The position numbers were made by a program, and so were the translations under genes. DNA of 64,000 bases, taken from NCBI RefSeq assembly GCF_032193805.1, contig NZ_JAVBIK010000001.1, forward strand, positions 2,563,001 through 2,627,000, written 5' to 3'. How positions within the stretch are numbered: the first letter of the stretch is position 1; every line of letters starts with the position of its first letter. Under the pieces are notes generated by a model. The model saw only the letters and a list, made by a program, of their open reading frames with translations. It was not told the DNA's origin and ran no database searches. This DNA comes from Rhodoferax potami. Its GTDB lineage: Bacteria > Pseudomonadota > Gammaproteobacteria > Burkholderiales > Burkholderiaceae_C. Below are positions 45,559-53,943 of this stretch, piece after piece.

Positions 45559-46341
45559 TTATTGGCTGGCGAAGAGGTTGCGCTCGATGATCTTTTGGAT
45601 ATCGCCGCGCGCATAGCCCTGCCGGATGACTTCGTTAAACCCTCGTAGCCACTCGCCCATTTGCATGGTTTTGGGGAAGGCCAGGTAGTTCGGGTCGCGG
45701 CGCAGTGGCACCGGCAGCACCACAAAGTTCTTCCACTGGCTTTTTGGTATTTTGTGGAGGCGCAGGGTTTCTTGAAACCCGGCCTTGCCCACATTGAAGA
45801 GTGCGCAGTCAATCCGCCCGGCGGCAAGTTTGCTCAGGCGGTTGCGCGCGCCGTTGTCCCCCTCGATTGAGAACACGCCGTCTTGGTGCGCGCGGTCAAA
45901 GGCACTGCCAAAACTGGCGCCCCGCACCGTGCCCAAAGTTTTGCCCTGCAGATCGCTCAGGCTCTGGTAGTTGAACTCGTGGCCCTTGCGCACCACGATC
46001 ACTACCTCGTCATAAAACAAAGGCTCGGAGTAATCAAACACCTCATCGCGCCGCCATGTCCAGGAAATGCCCAGCAAGCCCCCCTGGCCTGATGCCGACG
46101 CCATATAAGCCCTGGCCCACGGGTACAAACTCAGCTCGAAGCGGTGTTGCGTCATCTGCTTGTCCACGTAGTTCAAGATGTCAATCAGCACGCCGCGCTG
46201 CTCACCCTCGTGCACAAACATCTTGGGGGGCGAGCCATCGCCACTGAAGACCGGAATCACAGGCGCTGTCGCATGGGCACTGCCGGCCAGGCTGAGCGCC
46301 AGCATGCAAAGCCTCACCATGAATGCGAACCAGCGTTTCAA
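45559..46341 (-). CDS. Periplasmic solute-binding protein family 3-like
   Basis: 260 residues. Signal peptide about 1-24 (ends AHA), then a PBP2 fold: EGEQRGVLIDILNYV, SWTWRRDEVFDYSEPLFYDE, LQGKTLGTVRGASFGSAF, AAGRIDCALFNVGKAGF. It looks like a stand-alone polar amino acid binding protein; no permease adjacent. Function unknown. Confidence 0.88.
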   Translation of the reverse strand: MKRWFAFMVRLCMLALSLAGSAHATAPVIPVFSGDGSPPKMFVHEGEQRGVLIDILNYVDKQMTQHRFELSLYPWARAYMASASGQGGLLGISWTWRRDEVFDYSEPLFYDEVVIVVRKGHEFNYQSLSDLQGKTLGTVRGASFGSAFDRAHQDGVFSIEGDNGARNRLSKLAAGRIDCALFNVGKAGFQETLRLHKIPKSQWKNFVVLPVPLRRDPNYLAFPKTMQMGEWLRGFNEVIRQGYARGDIQKIIERNLFASQ

Positions 46342-46478
46342 AGCAATCCTTTTTTGCGATTTTGTCTAGTAAGTGAACTAATGTTGCGGCCGCAAGTATG
46401 CAGGTTTTTGAAAACGCTTTCCACGTCGTCGCCTTGCCCCGTGTTTCAATAGCGAGCTGTACCTGTTTGCTGCACTCC

Positions 46479-47711
46479 ATGACCCCCGAAGCCCAAAAAC
46501 TCTGGCGCGCCCCGCAATGGGCGTTTTCCATCCTGCTCGCCTTGCTGGGCATGTTGGGGCCGTTCTCCATTGATACGTATCTGCCTGCATTTGCCGGCAT
46601 CAGCCAGTCGCTGGGGGCCACGCCGGTGCAGATGCAGCAAACGCTGTCGGCCTATCTGTTCGGCTTTGCCTTCATGGCGCTGTTCCACGGCTCCATTTCA
46701 GACAGCTTCGGCCGGCGCCCGGTGGTGCTGTGGGGGCTGGCAGCGTTCACTATTGCCTCGGTCGGGTGTGCGCTGTCGCAAACCATCGGCCAGCTCATCT
46801 TCTTCAGGGCCATGCAGGGCTTGTGCACCGGCGCGGGCATTGTGATTTCACGCGCGGTCATTCGTGATGTGTATCCACCCTCGCAGGCGCAAAAGGTCAT
46901 GAGCCAGGTCACCATCTTCTTCGGGGTGGCGCCTGCCATTGCTCCGATGGTGGGGGGCTGGCTGCTGATTCATGCCAGCTGGCACGGCATCTTCTGGTTC
47001 CTGGCCGCGGTGGGCGTGGCGCTGTGGATGTCTAACTACTTTTTGTTGCCCGAGACCTTGCCACCCGCGCAGCGCCAGCACTTTCATGTCAAAAACCTGT
47101 TGGCCGGGTATTGGAAGCTGGGCTCCGACCCGCGCTTCTTGTTGCTGGCGCTGGCCAGCGGCATTCCGTTCAACGGCATGTTTTTGTATGTGCTGAGTGC
47201 GCCGGTGTTTCTGGGTGAGCACCTGGGGTTGCAGCCCCAGCAGTTTTTCTGGTTTTTTGTGCTCACCATCAGCGGCATCATGGGCGGCGCGTTTGTCAGC
47301 GGCCGGGTGGCCGGCAAGATTGCGCCCAAGCGCCAGATCCGCAACGGCTTTCTCATCATGCTCGCCATCGGGGTGATCAACCTTGTTGCCAACCTGCTGT
47401 TCAAGGCACATGTGAGCTGGGCGCTGTTCCCCATCGCCATTTTTGCTTTCGGCTGGGCGCTCATGGTGCCGGTGGTGACCTTGCTGGTGCTGGACTTGCA
47501 CCCGGACCGTCGGGGCATGGCGTCTAGCCTGCAGATGTTTGTGGGCTCTACGGCCAATGGCATCGTGGCCGGGGTGGTGTCGCCGCTGGTCATGCACTCC
47601 ACCATCGGCTTGGCTACTGCCTCGGTGCTGATGATGTGTGTGGGCCTGTGCTCTTGGGTGTTCATTCGCAGCCGCTGGCCCGAGATCGGACGGCGCGTGG
47701 AGGAGTTGTGA
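46479..47711 (+). CDS. Bcr/CflA-family multidrug efflux MFS transporter
   Basis: 410 residues, 12 helices. Signatures are LLGMLGPFSIDTYLPAF, GSISDSFGRRPVVLWGL (motif A) and ISRAVIRDVYPPSQAQKVMS. ATG at 46479 begins the family N-terminus. The stop overlaps the start of the NlpC/P60 gene (TGATG). Confidence 0.93.
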   Translation: MTPEAQKLWRAPQWAFSILLALLGMLGPFSIDTYLPAFAGISQSLGATPVQMQQTLSAYLFGFAFMALFHGSISDSFGRRPVVLWGLAAFTIASVGCALSQTIGQLIFFRAMQGLCTGAGIVISRAVIRDVYPPSQAQKVMSQVTIFFGVAPAIAPMVGGWLLIHASWHGIFWFLAAVGVALWMSNYFLLPETLPPAQRQHFHVKNLLAGYWKLGSDPRFLLLALASGIPFNGMFLYVLSAPVFLGEHLGLQPQQFFWFFVLTISGIMGGAFVSGRVAGKIAPKRQIRNGFLIMLAIGVINLVANLLFKAHVSWALFPIAIFAFGWALMVPVVTLLVLDLHPDRRGMASSLQMFVGSTANGIVAGVVSPLVMHSTIGLATASVLMMCVGLCSWVFIRSRWPEIGRRVEEL

Positions 47712-48202
47712 TGCGAGCGCTGTGTGGTTTGCTGCTTGCCAGCGCAGTGCTGGTGTTGGCGGGCTGTTCGAGTGCGCCTACGACCCCTTCATCGCCCGCA
47801 GCAGTACCCCAGCCGGCTGCCCGCTTGACGTTGGATCAGGCCAACGACGTTACCGTCATGGCCATAGGCTTGGTGGGCACGCCCTATCGCTACGGCGGCA
47901 ACACGCCCGCTAGCGGGTTTGATTGCAGCGGCCTGATTGGCTATGTGTACCAACAGCGCGCCGGTGTCGTAGCGCCTCGCACTACCGGCGGCCTGATCGA
48001 TTGGGGCACCAGCATCCCCGCACCCAGCTTGCGCACCGGTGACCTGGTGGTATTTGCCCAAAACGGCCGCGCAAACCATGCCGGCATCTACGTGGGCGAA
48101 GGCCGCTTTGTGCACGCGCCGTCTACCGGTGGCACCGTGCGGCTGGATCGGTTGAATTCGTCGTACTGGGCTAAGCAGCAGGTGAGTTACCGGCGGCCTT
48201 GA
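47711..48202 (+). CDS. NlpC/P60 peptidoglycan endopeptidase lipoprotein
   Basis: 163 residues. The lipobox LAGC (Cys about residue 18) anchors it to the outer membrane. The domain has the Cys in SGFDCSGLIGYVY, the His in NHAGIYVG and a polar third residue. Cleaves stem peptides in peptidoglycan. ATG at 47711 overlaps the MFS stop; co-transcription is likely, although a functional link is not obvious. Confidence 0.93.
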   Translation: MRALCGLLLASAVLVLAGCSSAPTTPSSPAAVPQPAARLTLDQANDVTVMAIGLVGTPYRYGGNTPASGFDCSGLIGYVYQQRAGVVAPRTTGGLIDWGTSIPAPSLRTGDLVVFAQNGRANHAGIYVGEGRFVHAPSTGGTVRLDRLNSSYWAKQQVSYRRP

Positions 48203-48211
48203 GCGGCGTGA

Positions 48212-48751
48212 CTAATCTTTGAGTTGTGCTCCAACCCATCTTTGCCCCAAAAAGCCTTGGTCTGTCAGGTTGCAAACCTGGGCTATTGCGCGTCTGAGCT
48301 GGGTTGATTTTGGGTTTTCGATATCGGTAGGAATCGATAAGAAAGAGTTTGCGAGACTTGCTGGTTCAAATGAGGCAACAAATAGCGCTTCACCTCCGGC
48401 GTTTGTGACGAGCTCAACGACATTTTTAGGAAACTTTCCTGGTTCGATGTAAGCACGTACAGAACTAAAACGCTCGAGCGCATATACGGTGCGCTTGGTA
48501 GTCAAGAAGGCGGACACCGTTTAGACCGCTATCTCACCCGTGCTCACACTTATTTTTAGCCGACGTTGGCTCTGAACGAACTTTGACCAGAAGGCTATGA
48601 ATGGGGGACTGGAGGCCGCAGCGAGGACCGCCAGTTCTTTAAGGCCAACGCTTTGTACGGCAAATATGGAAAAAAACGTCAACAACGGGAGCGTCAAGAG
48701 CACGTATGCCGAGGTGTACGAAACATCGCCTTGAACGTCTATTTCAGACAT
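48212..48751 (-). pseudogene. Two-helix membrane protein with C-terminal domain, interrupted by an in-frame TAA
   Basis: One continuous frame of about 179 codons is split by TAA at 48521-48523. Part 1 (76 residues, ATG at 48749-48751) has two helices (AYVLLTLPLLTFFSIFAV and ELAVLAAASSPPFIAFWSKFV) and ends KISVSTGEIAV. Part 2 goes on in the same frame, SAFLTTKRTVYALERFSSVR to FLGQRWVGAQLKD, and could restart at GTG 48517. A beta-rich C-terminal domain across the stop is the natural reading. Unknown family. Alternatives are two coupled genes or a sequencing error. GC and style differ from neighbours. Confidence 0.65.
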
Positions 48752-48890
48752 CAAACTTCCTGTTGCTGCGCATGCCTTTTTTCAAAAGCCCCGCCATGAA
48801 AAGCAATGCAAGGGCAAAGCAAGCTGTGAAAATTCCGAGAATCTGTGCCTGCCATGTCGGAGGAAATGCACGCTACATCCAATCTCCCAT
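48744..48890 (-). pseudogene. Small single-helix membrane ORF with a nonsense codon at position 6
   Basis: Frame MGDWM-stop-RAFPPTWQAQILGIF then TACFALALLFMAGLLKKG, ending TGA overlapping the ATG of the next gene. The in-frame TAG is at 48873-48875. The helix and the ATG/TGA overlap look real, and no other start precedes the helix. Could be a nonsense-inactivated small gene upstream of the interrupted gene at 48212-48751. The family is not recognised. Confidence 0.45.
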
Positions 48891-49034
48891 TTCGTAGAGC
48901 CAAGGAGCAGTAGTGCTCCTGTGATTCGGAGTGAGGGGCGTATGGATGAGTCGGGTGGATATATCGATGGCATGTGCTCATGATTTTGGACGACATCGCA
49001 GGGTACGCATATCCCTCAAACGGGTGAATTGATT

Positions 49035-49619
49035 TCACTCCCCCACCTTCATCCCTTCCCCAATCACAAAAAACTGCCCACCTGCCACGTAGTGCAGCGT
49101 GCGCAAATCATCGGGTGCCTTGTCGAATTCCCAGTGTCCGTTGTTGAACACGCGGCTGTCCGCCCAGGCGTGGGTTACTTCGCCGATGAACAGGTCGTAG
49201 GTTTGCTGGTTGTGTGGCTCGGGCAGCACTTTGCACAGCAACCAGCCCACGCAGCCCTGCACCAGTGGCACGTCACTATCCGGTGGCGCAAATGTGTGAA
49301 TGCCGTGGCGTTGCAGTTTGTCAGGCATGGTGCGTGCGCTGTCGGTGCCCACCCCTAGTGTGGCTTGCGCCAGAGTGCGGGCCGGGATGTTGAGTGCAAA
49401 CCAGCCGCTACCGTCCACCAGCGCACGGGTGCGGGTGGCCTTGTCGATGGCCACTGTCACCTTGGGCGGTTGGAAGTCCAGCGGCATGGACCAAGCGGCG
49501 GCCATCACGTTGTGTTCGCCTGCGTGCGCGGATGACACCAACACCGTGGGGCCATGGTTGAGCAGGCGGTACGCCTTGTCCAGCGGGACGGGGGAGCAGA
49601 AGTCGGGCAGGGTGTTCAT
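49035..49619 (-). CDS. Flavin reductase-like FMN-binding protein
   Basis: 194 residues of the flavin-reductase split-barrel family: PTVLVSSAHAGEHNVMAAAW, PPKVTVAIDKATRTRALV, SGWFALNIPA and LVQGCVGWLLCKV. It probably reduces FMN or serves as the reductase partner of a monooxygenase; partner unknown. It lies 12 bp after the HD-domain gene in the same direction. Confidence 0.9.
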   Translation of the reverse strand: MNTLPDFCSPVPLDKAYRLLNHGPTVLVSSAHAGEHNVMAAAWSMPLDFQPPKVTVAIDKATRTRALVDGSGWFALNIPARTLAQATLGVGTDSARTMPDKLQRHGIHTFAPPDSDVPLVQGCVGWLLCKVLPEPHNQQTYDLFIGEVTHAWADSRVFNNGHWEFDKAPDDLRTLHYVAGGQFFVIGEGMKVGE

Positions 49620-49631
49620 AGGGGTGTGTGG

Positions 49632-50261
49632 TTACGCCAATGCCTGCGCTAGATTCACCCGCGCACGGGCCTCTAGCGTGGCGTGGAAGTGGTCAGTGCC
49701 GTAGATGCGTGGGCGGGCTGCGAAGGAAAGCAGCACCTCTTTGCGCTTGGTGCGGAACAGGTCCTCGGGTACGAAGGCGTATTCCTTGCGGATCTGTTGC
49801 TCATATTGCGCAAAGCGCTGCGCGTCGGCACCGAGGATGGATAGGTCTATATCCACCAGCAACTGCGCATCGCCTGCGGCGGGCGCGCTGGTGTGGCGGG
49901 TGGCCATAACCAACTCGTAGACGCGCTCTGCCACTTCTGCCTGCACACCAGCGGTGGTGAGCGCCTGCCGTGCCCAAGCGGCACTTTGTTCCTCGTTGTC
50001 ACTGCCATGCACGTCATACACCGCGTCGTGAAACCAGAGTGCCAGCGCCACCTCAGCAGGCCGCTGCGCCAGATGCCGCACCACTTCAAACCCGTGTAAG
50101 CACTCGGCCAGATGCTGGGTGCTGTGGTAATGCCGCTGCGGCTCGGCGTAGGCGGCCAGCAGTGCGCCGCATAGCTCGGTGCCGTCGGTGCGCGCGCCGG
50201 CATCGTGCCAGGCAGATGCAAACAGGGGTTTCAGGGCGGCCAAAGACGGTGCGGTGTTCAT
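49632..50261 (-). CDS. HD-superfamily metal-dependent phosphohydrolase-like protein
   Basis: 209 residues. The metal-binding pattern of the COG4339-type family is visible: RHYHSTQHLAECL, LALWFHDAVYDVHGSDNEE, ATRHTSAPAAGDAQLLVDIDL and ILGADAQRFAQYE. Substrate unknown. ATG at 50259-50261 was chosen; an in-frame start nine codons upstream is possible. It faces imuA, whose LexA box lies about 95 bp upstream of this start. Confidence 0.88.
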   Translation of the reverse strand: MNTAPSLAALKPLFASAWHDAGARTDGTELCGALLAAYAEPQRHYHSTQHLAECLHGFEVVRHLAQRPAEVALALWFHDAVYDVHGSDNEEQSAAWARQALTTAGVQAEVAERVYELVMATRHTSAPAAGDAQLLVDIDLSILGADAQRFAQYEQQIRKEYAFVPEDLFRTKRKEVLLSFAARPRIYGTDHFHATLEARARVNLAQALA

Positions 50262-50353
50262 GGCAGGCACTCTAGCAAAACCGGCCACCCCGCCAGCGCC
50301 CGCCGGGCCTGCAAACCCTGTTCTTGATTTTGATAGCAGAGGGCTTTTCCATA

Positions 50354-50373
50354 TACTGTTTAAAAATACAGTA
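50354..50373 (+). promoter_or_regulatory. LexA operator (SOS box) of imuA-imuB
   Basis: TACTGTTTAAAAATACAGTA, a perfect palindromic-arm match to the E. coli-type SOS box, with TATACT (50352-50357) as a likely -10 overlapped by it. The imuA ATG is 19 bp downstream. Confidence 0.95.
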
Positions 50374-50392
50374 AATTATTGAAGCCCTTGCC

Positions 50393-51406
50393 ATGACTAG
50401 CGCTGCGCGCCATTCCCATCTTGCTGACACGGCCTTGGCCTCCGGTGTGCCGGACCCGCAGGACATCCACGCCGGTGTCTGGCACGCGCACACCTTGGCC
50501 ACGCCCACAGAGGCGGTGCAGGCCACGGGCGATGCGCTCTTGGACGCACATTTGCCCGGCGGCGGCTGGCCGGTGGGCGCCTTGGTGGAGTTGCTGCAGC
50601 CTGCCGGCGCGCACAGCGAGTGGCGCCTGCTGCTGCCCGCGCTGGCAGCGTGCGGGCGCGGCCCGGTGGTGATGGTGGGGCCGCCGCAGCTGCCGTTTGC
50701 ACCGGCGCTCTCTCGGCTGGGCCTGCGCTCAGGGCGGCTGCTGTCGGTGCTGGCGTCTACCACTGCAGGAGAGGGCGCGCGCGTCAAAGATGAAGCGAGC
50801 GGACGTCTCTGGGCTACCGAGCAGGTGCTGCGCTGCGCCGAGGTGGATGCTGTGCTGGCCTGGTTGCCGCAGGCCCGGGGCGACCAGCTCCGTCGCCTGC
50901 ACTTGGCAGCTGCCGAGCACCACAAGCTGCTCTTTGTGATGCGGCCAGACCGGGCGCGCAGTGACGCGTCGCCCGCCGTGCTGCGCCTCCTCGTGCAGCC
51001 GATGGCCAGCGCCCGGCATCCGCTGCAAGGGTTGTTGCTGGACGGGTTGGAGGTCGACATCCTCAAGCGGCGCGGACCGCCCTTGGCCGAGCCCTTGCAC
51101 TTGCAGGCCCGCAGCCAGCAATTAGGCCTGCTGCTGGCCGCCAGCCGTGCCTTGACACAGGGCATGGAGCAAGAGCGCGCTTCAGTGTGGGGCATGTTGT
51201 CTGACACGCCGCTGGATGCACAGGCCACGCGCGCCGCTTTTCAGCAGCAGGCGCTGGGGGGCGCGCAGAGCCAAGCACTGCCGTGGCCACCGCTGCCTCC
51301 CGCGCAGGGCGAGTTGGCTGTGGCGGCGCACGGAGCGGCCGATGCGGTTGGGTATGTGGATGTGGAGACAGGCCATGCACTGGATCGCGCTGCGGCCGTC
51401 GCCTGA
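50393..51406 (+). CDS. imuA: ImuA, RecA/SulA-like SOS mutagenesis accessory protein
   Basis: 337 residues. GLPGGGWPVGALVEL-like region reads HLPGGGWPVGALVELLQPA, followed by WRLLLPALAACGRGPVVMVGPP, VDAVLAWLPQARGDQLRRLH and FVMRPDRA: the RecA-like ImuA layout with no good Walker A. With ImuB and DnaE2 it forms the SOS mutasome for error-prone lesion bypass. It is LexA-controlled (box at 50354) and overlaps imuB by 32 bp. Confidence 0.93.
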   Translation: MTSAARHSHLADTALASGVPDPQDIHAGVWHAHTLATPTEAVQATGDALLDAHLPGGGWPVGALVELLQPAGAHSEWRLLLPALAACGRGPVVMVGPPQLPFAPALSRLGLRSGRLLSVLASTTAGEGARVKDEASGRLWATEQVLRCAEVDAVLAWLPQARGDQLRRLHLAAAEHHKLLFVMRPDRARSDASPAVLRLLVQPMASARHPLQGLLLDGLEVDILKRRGPPLAEPLHLQARSQQLGLLLAASRALTQGMEQERASVWGMLSDTPLDAQATRAAFQQQALGGAQSQALPWPPLPPAQGELAVAAHGAADAVGYVDVETGHALDRAAAVA

Positions 51407-52817
51407 TGCAGCGGCCGCCCCGACCGAGCCTGCGCTGGTGGATACCCCCACCGCGCTGGCATGGTGGGCGCTGCGCTTCACGCCGCTGGTGGCCCGCGTG
51501 GGCGATGTACTGGTGCTGGAGGTATCGGCCAGCGAGCGCCTGTTCGGCGGGCGCACAGCGTTGCTGCGGCAACTTTTAGAGCCAAATAAGCCTGTAGCGC
51601 TCGCGGAATATGCGCAAGGTGCTACATCTTTAATAGCGCTGGCGGCGCTGCAGGTGCACGCCTGTCGGGTGGGGCAGGCCGCGCCGGTGCGTGCGGTGCT
51701 GCCCGATGCCCTGCCGGTGCACACCCTAGCCGCGGCCCACGCGCACCTGCCCACGCTGGCCCGCCTGGGCGTGCGCACCTGGGGGCAGCTGCGGGCCTTG
51801 CCGCGCGGCGGTGTGGTGCGGCGCTTTGGTGCCGAGGTGGTGGATGCGCTGGACCGCGCCTACGGCCAGCGCCCTGAGGTCTACCCTTGGCTCACGCTGC
51901 CCGATGTGTTTGATGCCCCCCTGGAGCTGGCGGCGAGTGTGGATTCGGCGCCGGCCTTGCTGTTCGGCGCGCGCCGCCTGCTGGCGCAACTGCTGGTGTG
52001 GCTGCGCGCCCGCCAGGCCGGGGTGCTGGCGCTGGAGCTGCTGTGGGAGCTAGACGTGCGCCGCGCCAACACCCGCCATGTGGACGCCCACCACCAGGGC
52101 GGCCAGCAAGGTCGCCTGGAGTTGCGCACCGCCGAGGCCACGCAGGACATGAGCCACCTGCAACGCATTCTGGGTGAGCAGCTGGCCCGCGTGACGTTGC
52201 CCGCGCCGGTGTTGTACCTGCGCCTGCGCAGCCTGCAGACCCAGCCGCTGGGCGGCGAGAGCCACAGCCTGCTGCCCGAAGACGTGCGCAAGGGCGACAG
52301 CCTGCACCAGACCTTGGAGCGCCTGGCCGCCCGGCTGGGCGCGCACAGCGTGCAGTGCGCCACCCCGCAGGCCGACCACCGGCCCGAGCGCATGCAACGC
52401 TGGCAGCCGTGGCGGGCAGATATGGCGCGCAAAGAAAACCCATCTGCTATGAAATCAGGAGCTGCTCGCGCACATTCCATGAGCGCTAGAGGCCTAAAAG
52501 ACTCTGAACTAGAGAGCGCGGTGCTGCCCACTGCCGACCTGTACCCCACTTGGCTGCTGCCGGTGCCGCAGCGCTTGGTGGTGCGCCAAAGCGTTCCCCA
52601 CTATCACGGCGAACTCACGCTACTGGCCGGCCCGCAGCGCCTGGAAACGGGTTGGCTCGAAGGCGAGCCCGCTTTGCGCGACTACTACATGGCCCGCAGC
52701 CCGCAGGCGGGGCTGGTGTGGGTGTACCGCGAGCGGCTGGCGGCGCACACTGAGGCTGCCTCTGGGCCTTCAGACCCGGACGCGCTGGCGTGGTTTCTGC
52801 ACGGCCTGTTTGCCTGA
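51375..52817 (+). CDS. imuB: ImuB, inactive-type Y-family polymerase homologue of the SOS mutasome
   Basis: 480 residues starting MHWIALRPSPD. The Y-family core includes LVLEVSASERLFGGRTALLRQL and TLARLGVRTWGQLRALPRGGVVRRFG; ImuB proteins lack catalytic acidic residues and act as the hub to the beta clamp and DnaE2. The ATG at 51375 is chosen over an upstream frame inside imuA. Two copies of the interspersed repeat lie inside the frame at about residues 68-88 (reverse) and 357-375 (forward). Confidence 0.92.
   Translation: MHWIALRPSPDAAAAPTEPALVDTPTALAWWALRFTPLVARVGDVLVLEVSASERLFGGRTALLRQLLEPNKPVALAEYAQGATSLIALAALQVHACRVGQAAPVRAVLPDALPVHTLAAAHAHLPTLARLGVRTWGQLRALPRGGVVRRFGAEVVDALDRAYGQRPEVYPWLTLPDVFDAPLELAASVDSAPALLFGARRLLAQLLVWLRARQAGVLALELLWELDVRRANTRHVDAHHQGGQQGRLELRTAEATQDMSHLQRILGEQLARVTLPAPVLYLRLRSLQTQPLGGESHSLLPEDVRKGDSLHQTLERLAARLGAHSVQCATPQADHRPERMQRWQPWRADMARKENPSAMKSGAARAHSMSARGLKDSELESAVLPTADLYPTWLLPVPQRLVVRQSVPHYHGELTLLAGPQRLETGWLEGEPALRDYYMARSPQAGLVWVYRERLAAHTEAASGPSDPDALAWFLHGLFA
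51578..51638 (-). repeat. Interspersed repeat copy D, inside imuB (reverse orientation)
   Basis: Plus strand: GCCTGTAGCGCTCGCGGAAT followed by ATGCGCAAGGTGCTACATCT and TTAATAGC, the reverse complement of copy A over GCTATTAAA...GCACC/TTGCGCATATTC...GCGCTA. Translates NKPVALAEYAQGATSLIA. Confidence 0.75.
52445..52500 (+). repeat. Interspersed repeat copy E, inside imuB
   Basis: TGCTATGAAATCAGGAGCTG, then CTCGCGCACATTCCATGAGC, then GCTAGAGGCCT. Translates AMKSGAARAHSMSARGLK in a linker before the C-terminal region. Confidence 0.8.
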
Positions 52818-52826
52818 GCGCGCGGC

Positions 52827-53136
52827 TCAGCCCCGGTACACATGCCAGCCATCAAAGTCGCCTTTGCTGAGTGGCAGGCCGTGCTGGCGCAGCAGCGCAT
52901 AGACCATGCTGAGGTGGAAAAAGAAGTTGGGCAGCGCGTACTGCTGCAAAAAGGTGCTGTCATCCAGCGCCACGGTCGTCTCGCCGGCCGGGTCGTGAAT
53001 GGTACGTTCAGCGGCAGTAGCTCCGCTTCCGGGGTACCTCGCAGTGTGCGGCGGCCTTGGCTAACAAGCCTTGCAGCTGATCCAAGTAGCGGGCGAATAC
53101 CGGCACGCTGGCGTCAAATAAAAAATGGGGCGACAT
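52827..53136 (-). pseudogene. DUF1993 family protein, internally deleted and frameshifted
   Basis: The start MSPHFLFDASVPVFARYLDQ and the end ALPNFFFHLSMVYALLRQHG plus LPLSKGDFDGWHVYRG are typical for DUF1993 (about 165 residues). Here only about 103 codons lie between start and stop, and the two ends are in different frames (junction near 53020-53040). The middle of the protein is missing. Function of the family is unknown; this copy should be dead. Confidence 0.8.
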
Positions 53137-53170
53137 GCGCGGAATCCTACTCTCGGCTCCGGGAATGAAA

Positions 53171-53190
53171 AAGGGCCCCTCAGGGCCCTT
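53171..53190. terminator. Terminator between the DUF1993 pseudogene and the PEP-CTERM gene
   Basis: AAGGGCCC pairs with GGGCCCTT, loop CTCA, with A-rich left and T-rich right flank. It can end the leftward PEP-CTERM transcript. The 5' context (GGAATGAAAAAGG) is nearly the same as that of the terminator at 39979. Confidence 0.8.
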
Positions 53191-53212
53191 GTTTTTAGCG
53201 TATCAACCGTTT

Positions 53213-53812
53213 TCAGGCTTTGCGCTTGCGCATTGCGGCACCGACCAGTCCCAAGCCCGCCAAGAGCAGGGCATAAGTTTCTGGCTCCGGAACAGCACTT
53301 ACGGGCAAGCTTTGGGAGAGCAAGTCGCCCATTTTCTTCTTGTCGCCCAAGCTGTCCAGGAATTGGACCTTGATGTGTGGTGTGTCAAACACCAAAGGTG
53401 CAGCAGCGGCGGCGGTGAAGTCGATGCGCCATGTCATGTTGCTTGTCAGCGCCAAGGGGGTCGCAAAAGAAAAACAGGCGCCCTTAGTGCCGCCGGTTGT
53501 ACAGCCCAAGTTGGCCGCTACACCAGCAGTTACGGAGCCGAAGCTCGGTGCAGTGACACCGGGGCCGCTGATGAGTTTGCCGGAAAGGACTTCGGTGCCC
53601 AAGCCCTTGATTTCAAACGCCTTCAAGAAGCTCGCGCCGCTCCAGTCGCCAGTGGCGTGATTGGAATTGAGGATAGAGAACTCCAGCGTATCGGCATCAA
53701 CCGCCTGAGACGCGAAGGTCACGCCTTGGAAAGTCAAAGAGCTGGCGGCTTGTGCGCCGAACGACAGCAAGCCGAAAACGACGGCGATTGCTTTGGTGTG
53801 GATGTTCTTCAT
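53213..53812 (-). CDS. PEP-CTERM sorting-domain protein (199 residues)
   Basis: Signal peptide about 1-22 (ends AQA), a beta-rich secreted domain with two Cys (NLGCTTGGTKGACFSF), and the C-terminal sorting signal AVPEPETYALLLAGLGLVGA then AMRKRKA. Exosortase recognises such tails; no exosortase gene is in the window. Probably cell-surface or matrix protein. Isolated, with its own terminator. Confidence 0.92.
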   Translation of the reverse strand: MKNIHTKAIAVVFGLLSFGAQAASSLTFQGVTFASQAVDADTLEFSILNSNHATGDWSGASFLKAFEIKGLGTEVLSGKLISGPGVTAPSFGSVTAGVAANLGCTTGGTKGACFSFATPLALTSNMTWRIDFTAAAAAPLVFDTPHIKVQFLDSLGDKKKMGDLLSQSLPVSAVPEPETYALLLAGLGLVGAAMRKRKA

Positions 53813-53943
53813 AAAAAGATCTTAACAATTTGTAACTGCCTGTATTTTTACAAATTACGCCATTTGGCGCACTAGTCCGAATGGATGCGTGGCGGAAAGT
53901 GTGAACAATCGCATGATTCGCGTTTTTCACTACTTTCTGGCCC

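Noticed and set aside
48751..49038. 95-codon frame on the minus strand
   Set aside because: His/Cys/Ser-rich and not protein-like. Another frame of the same DNA encodes a clear membrane helix, so it is more likely a shadow.
52842..53168. 108-codon frame on the plus strand after imuB
   Set aside because: The minus strand of the same DNA encodes recognisable DUF1993 ends. The plus frame has no family features.
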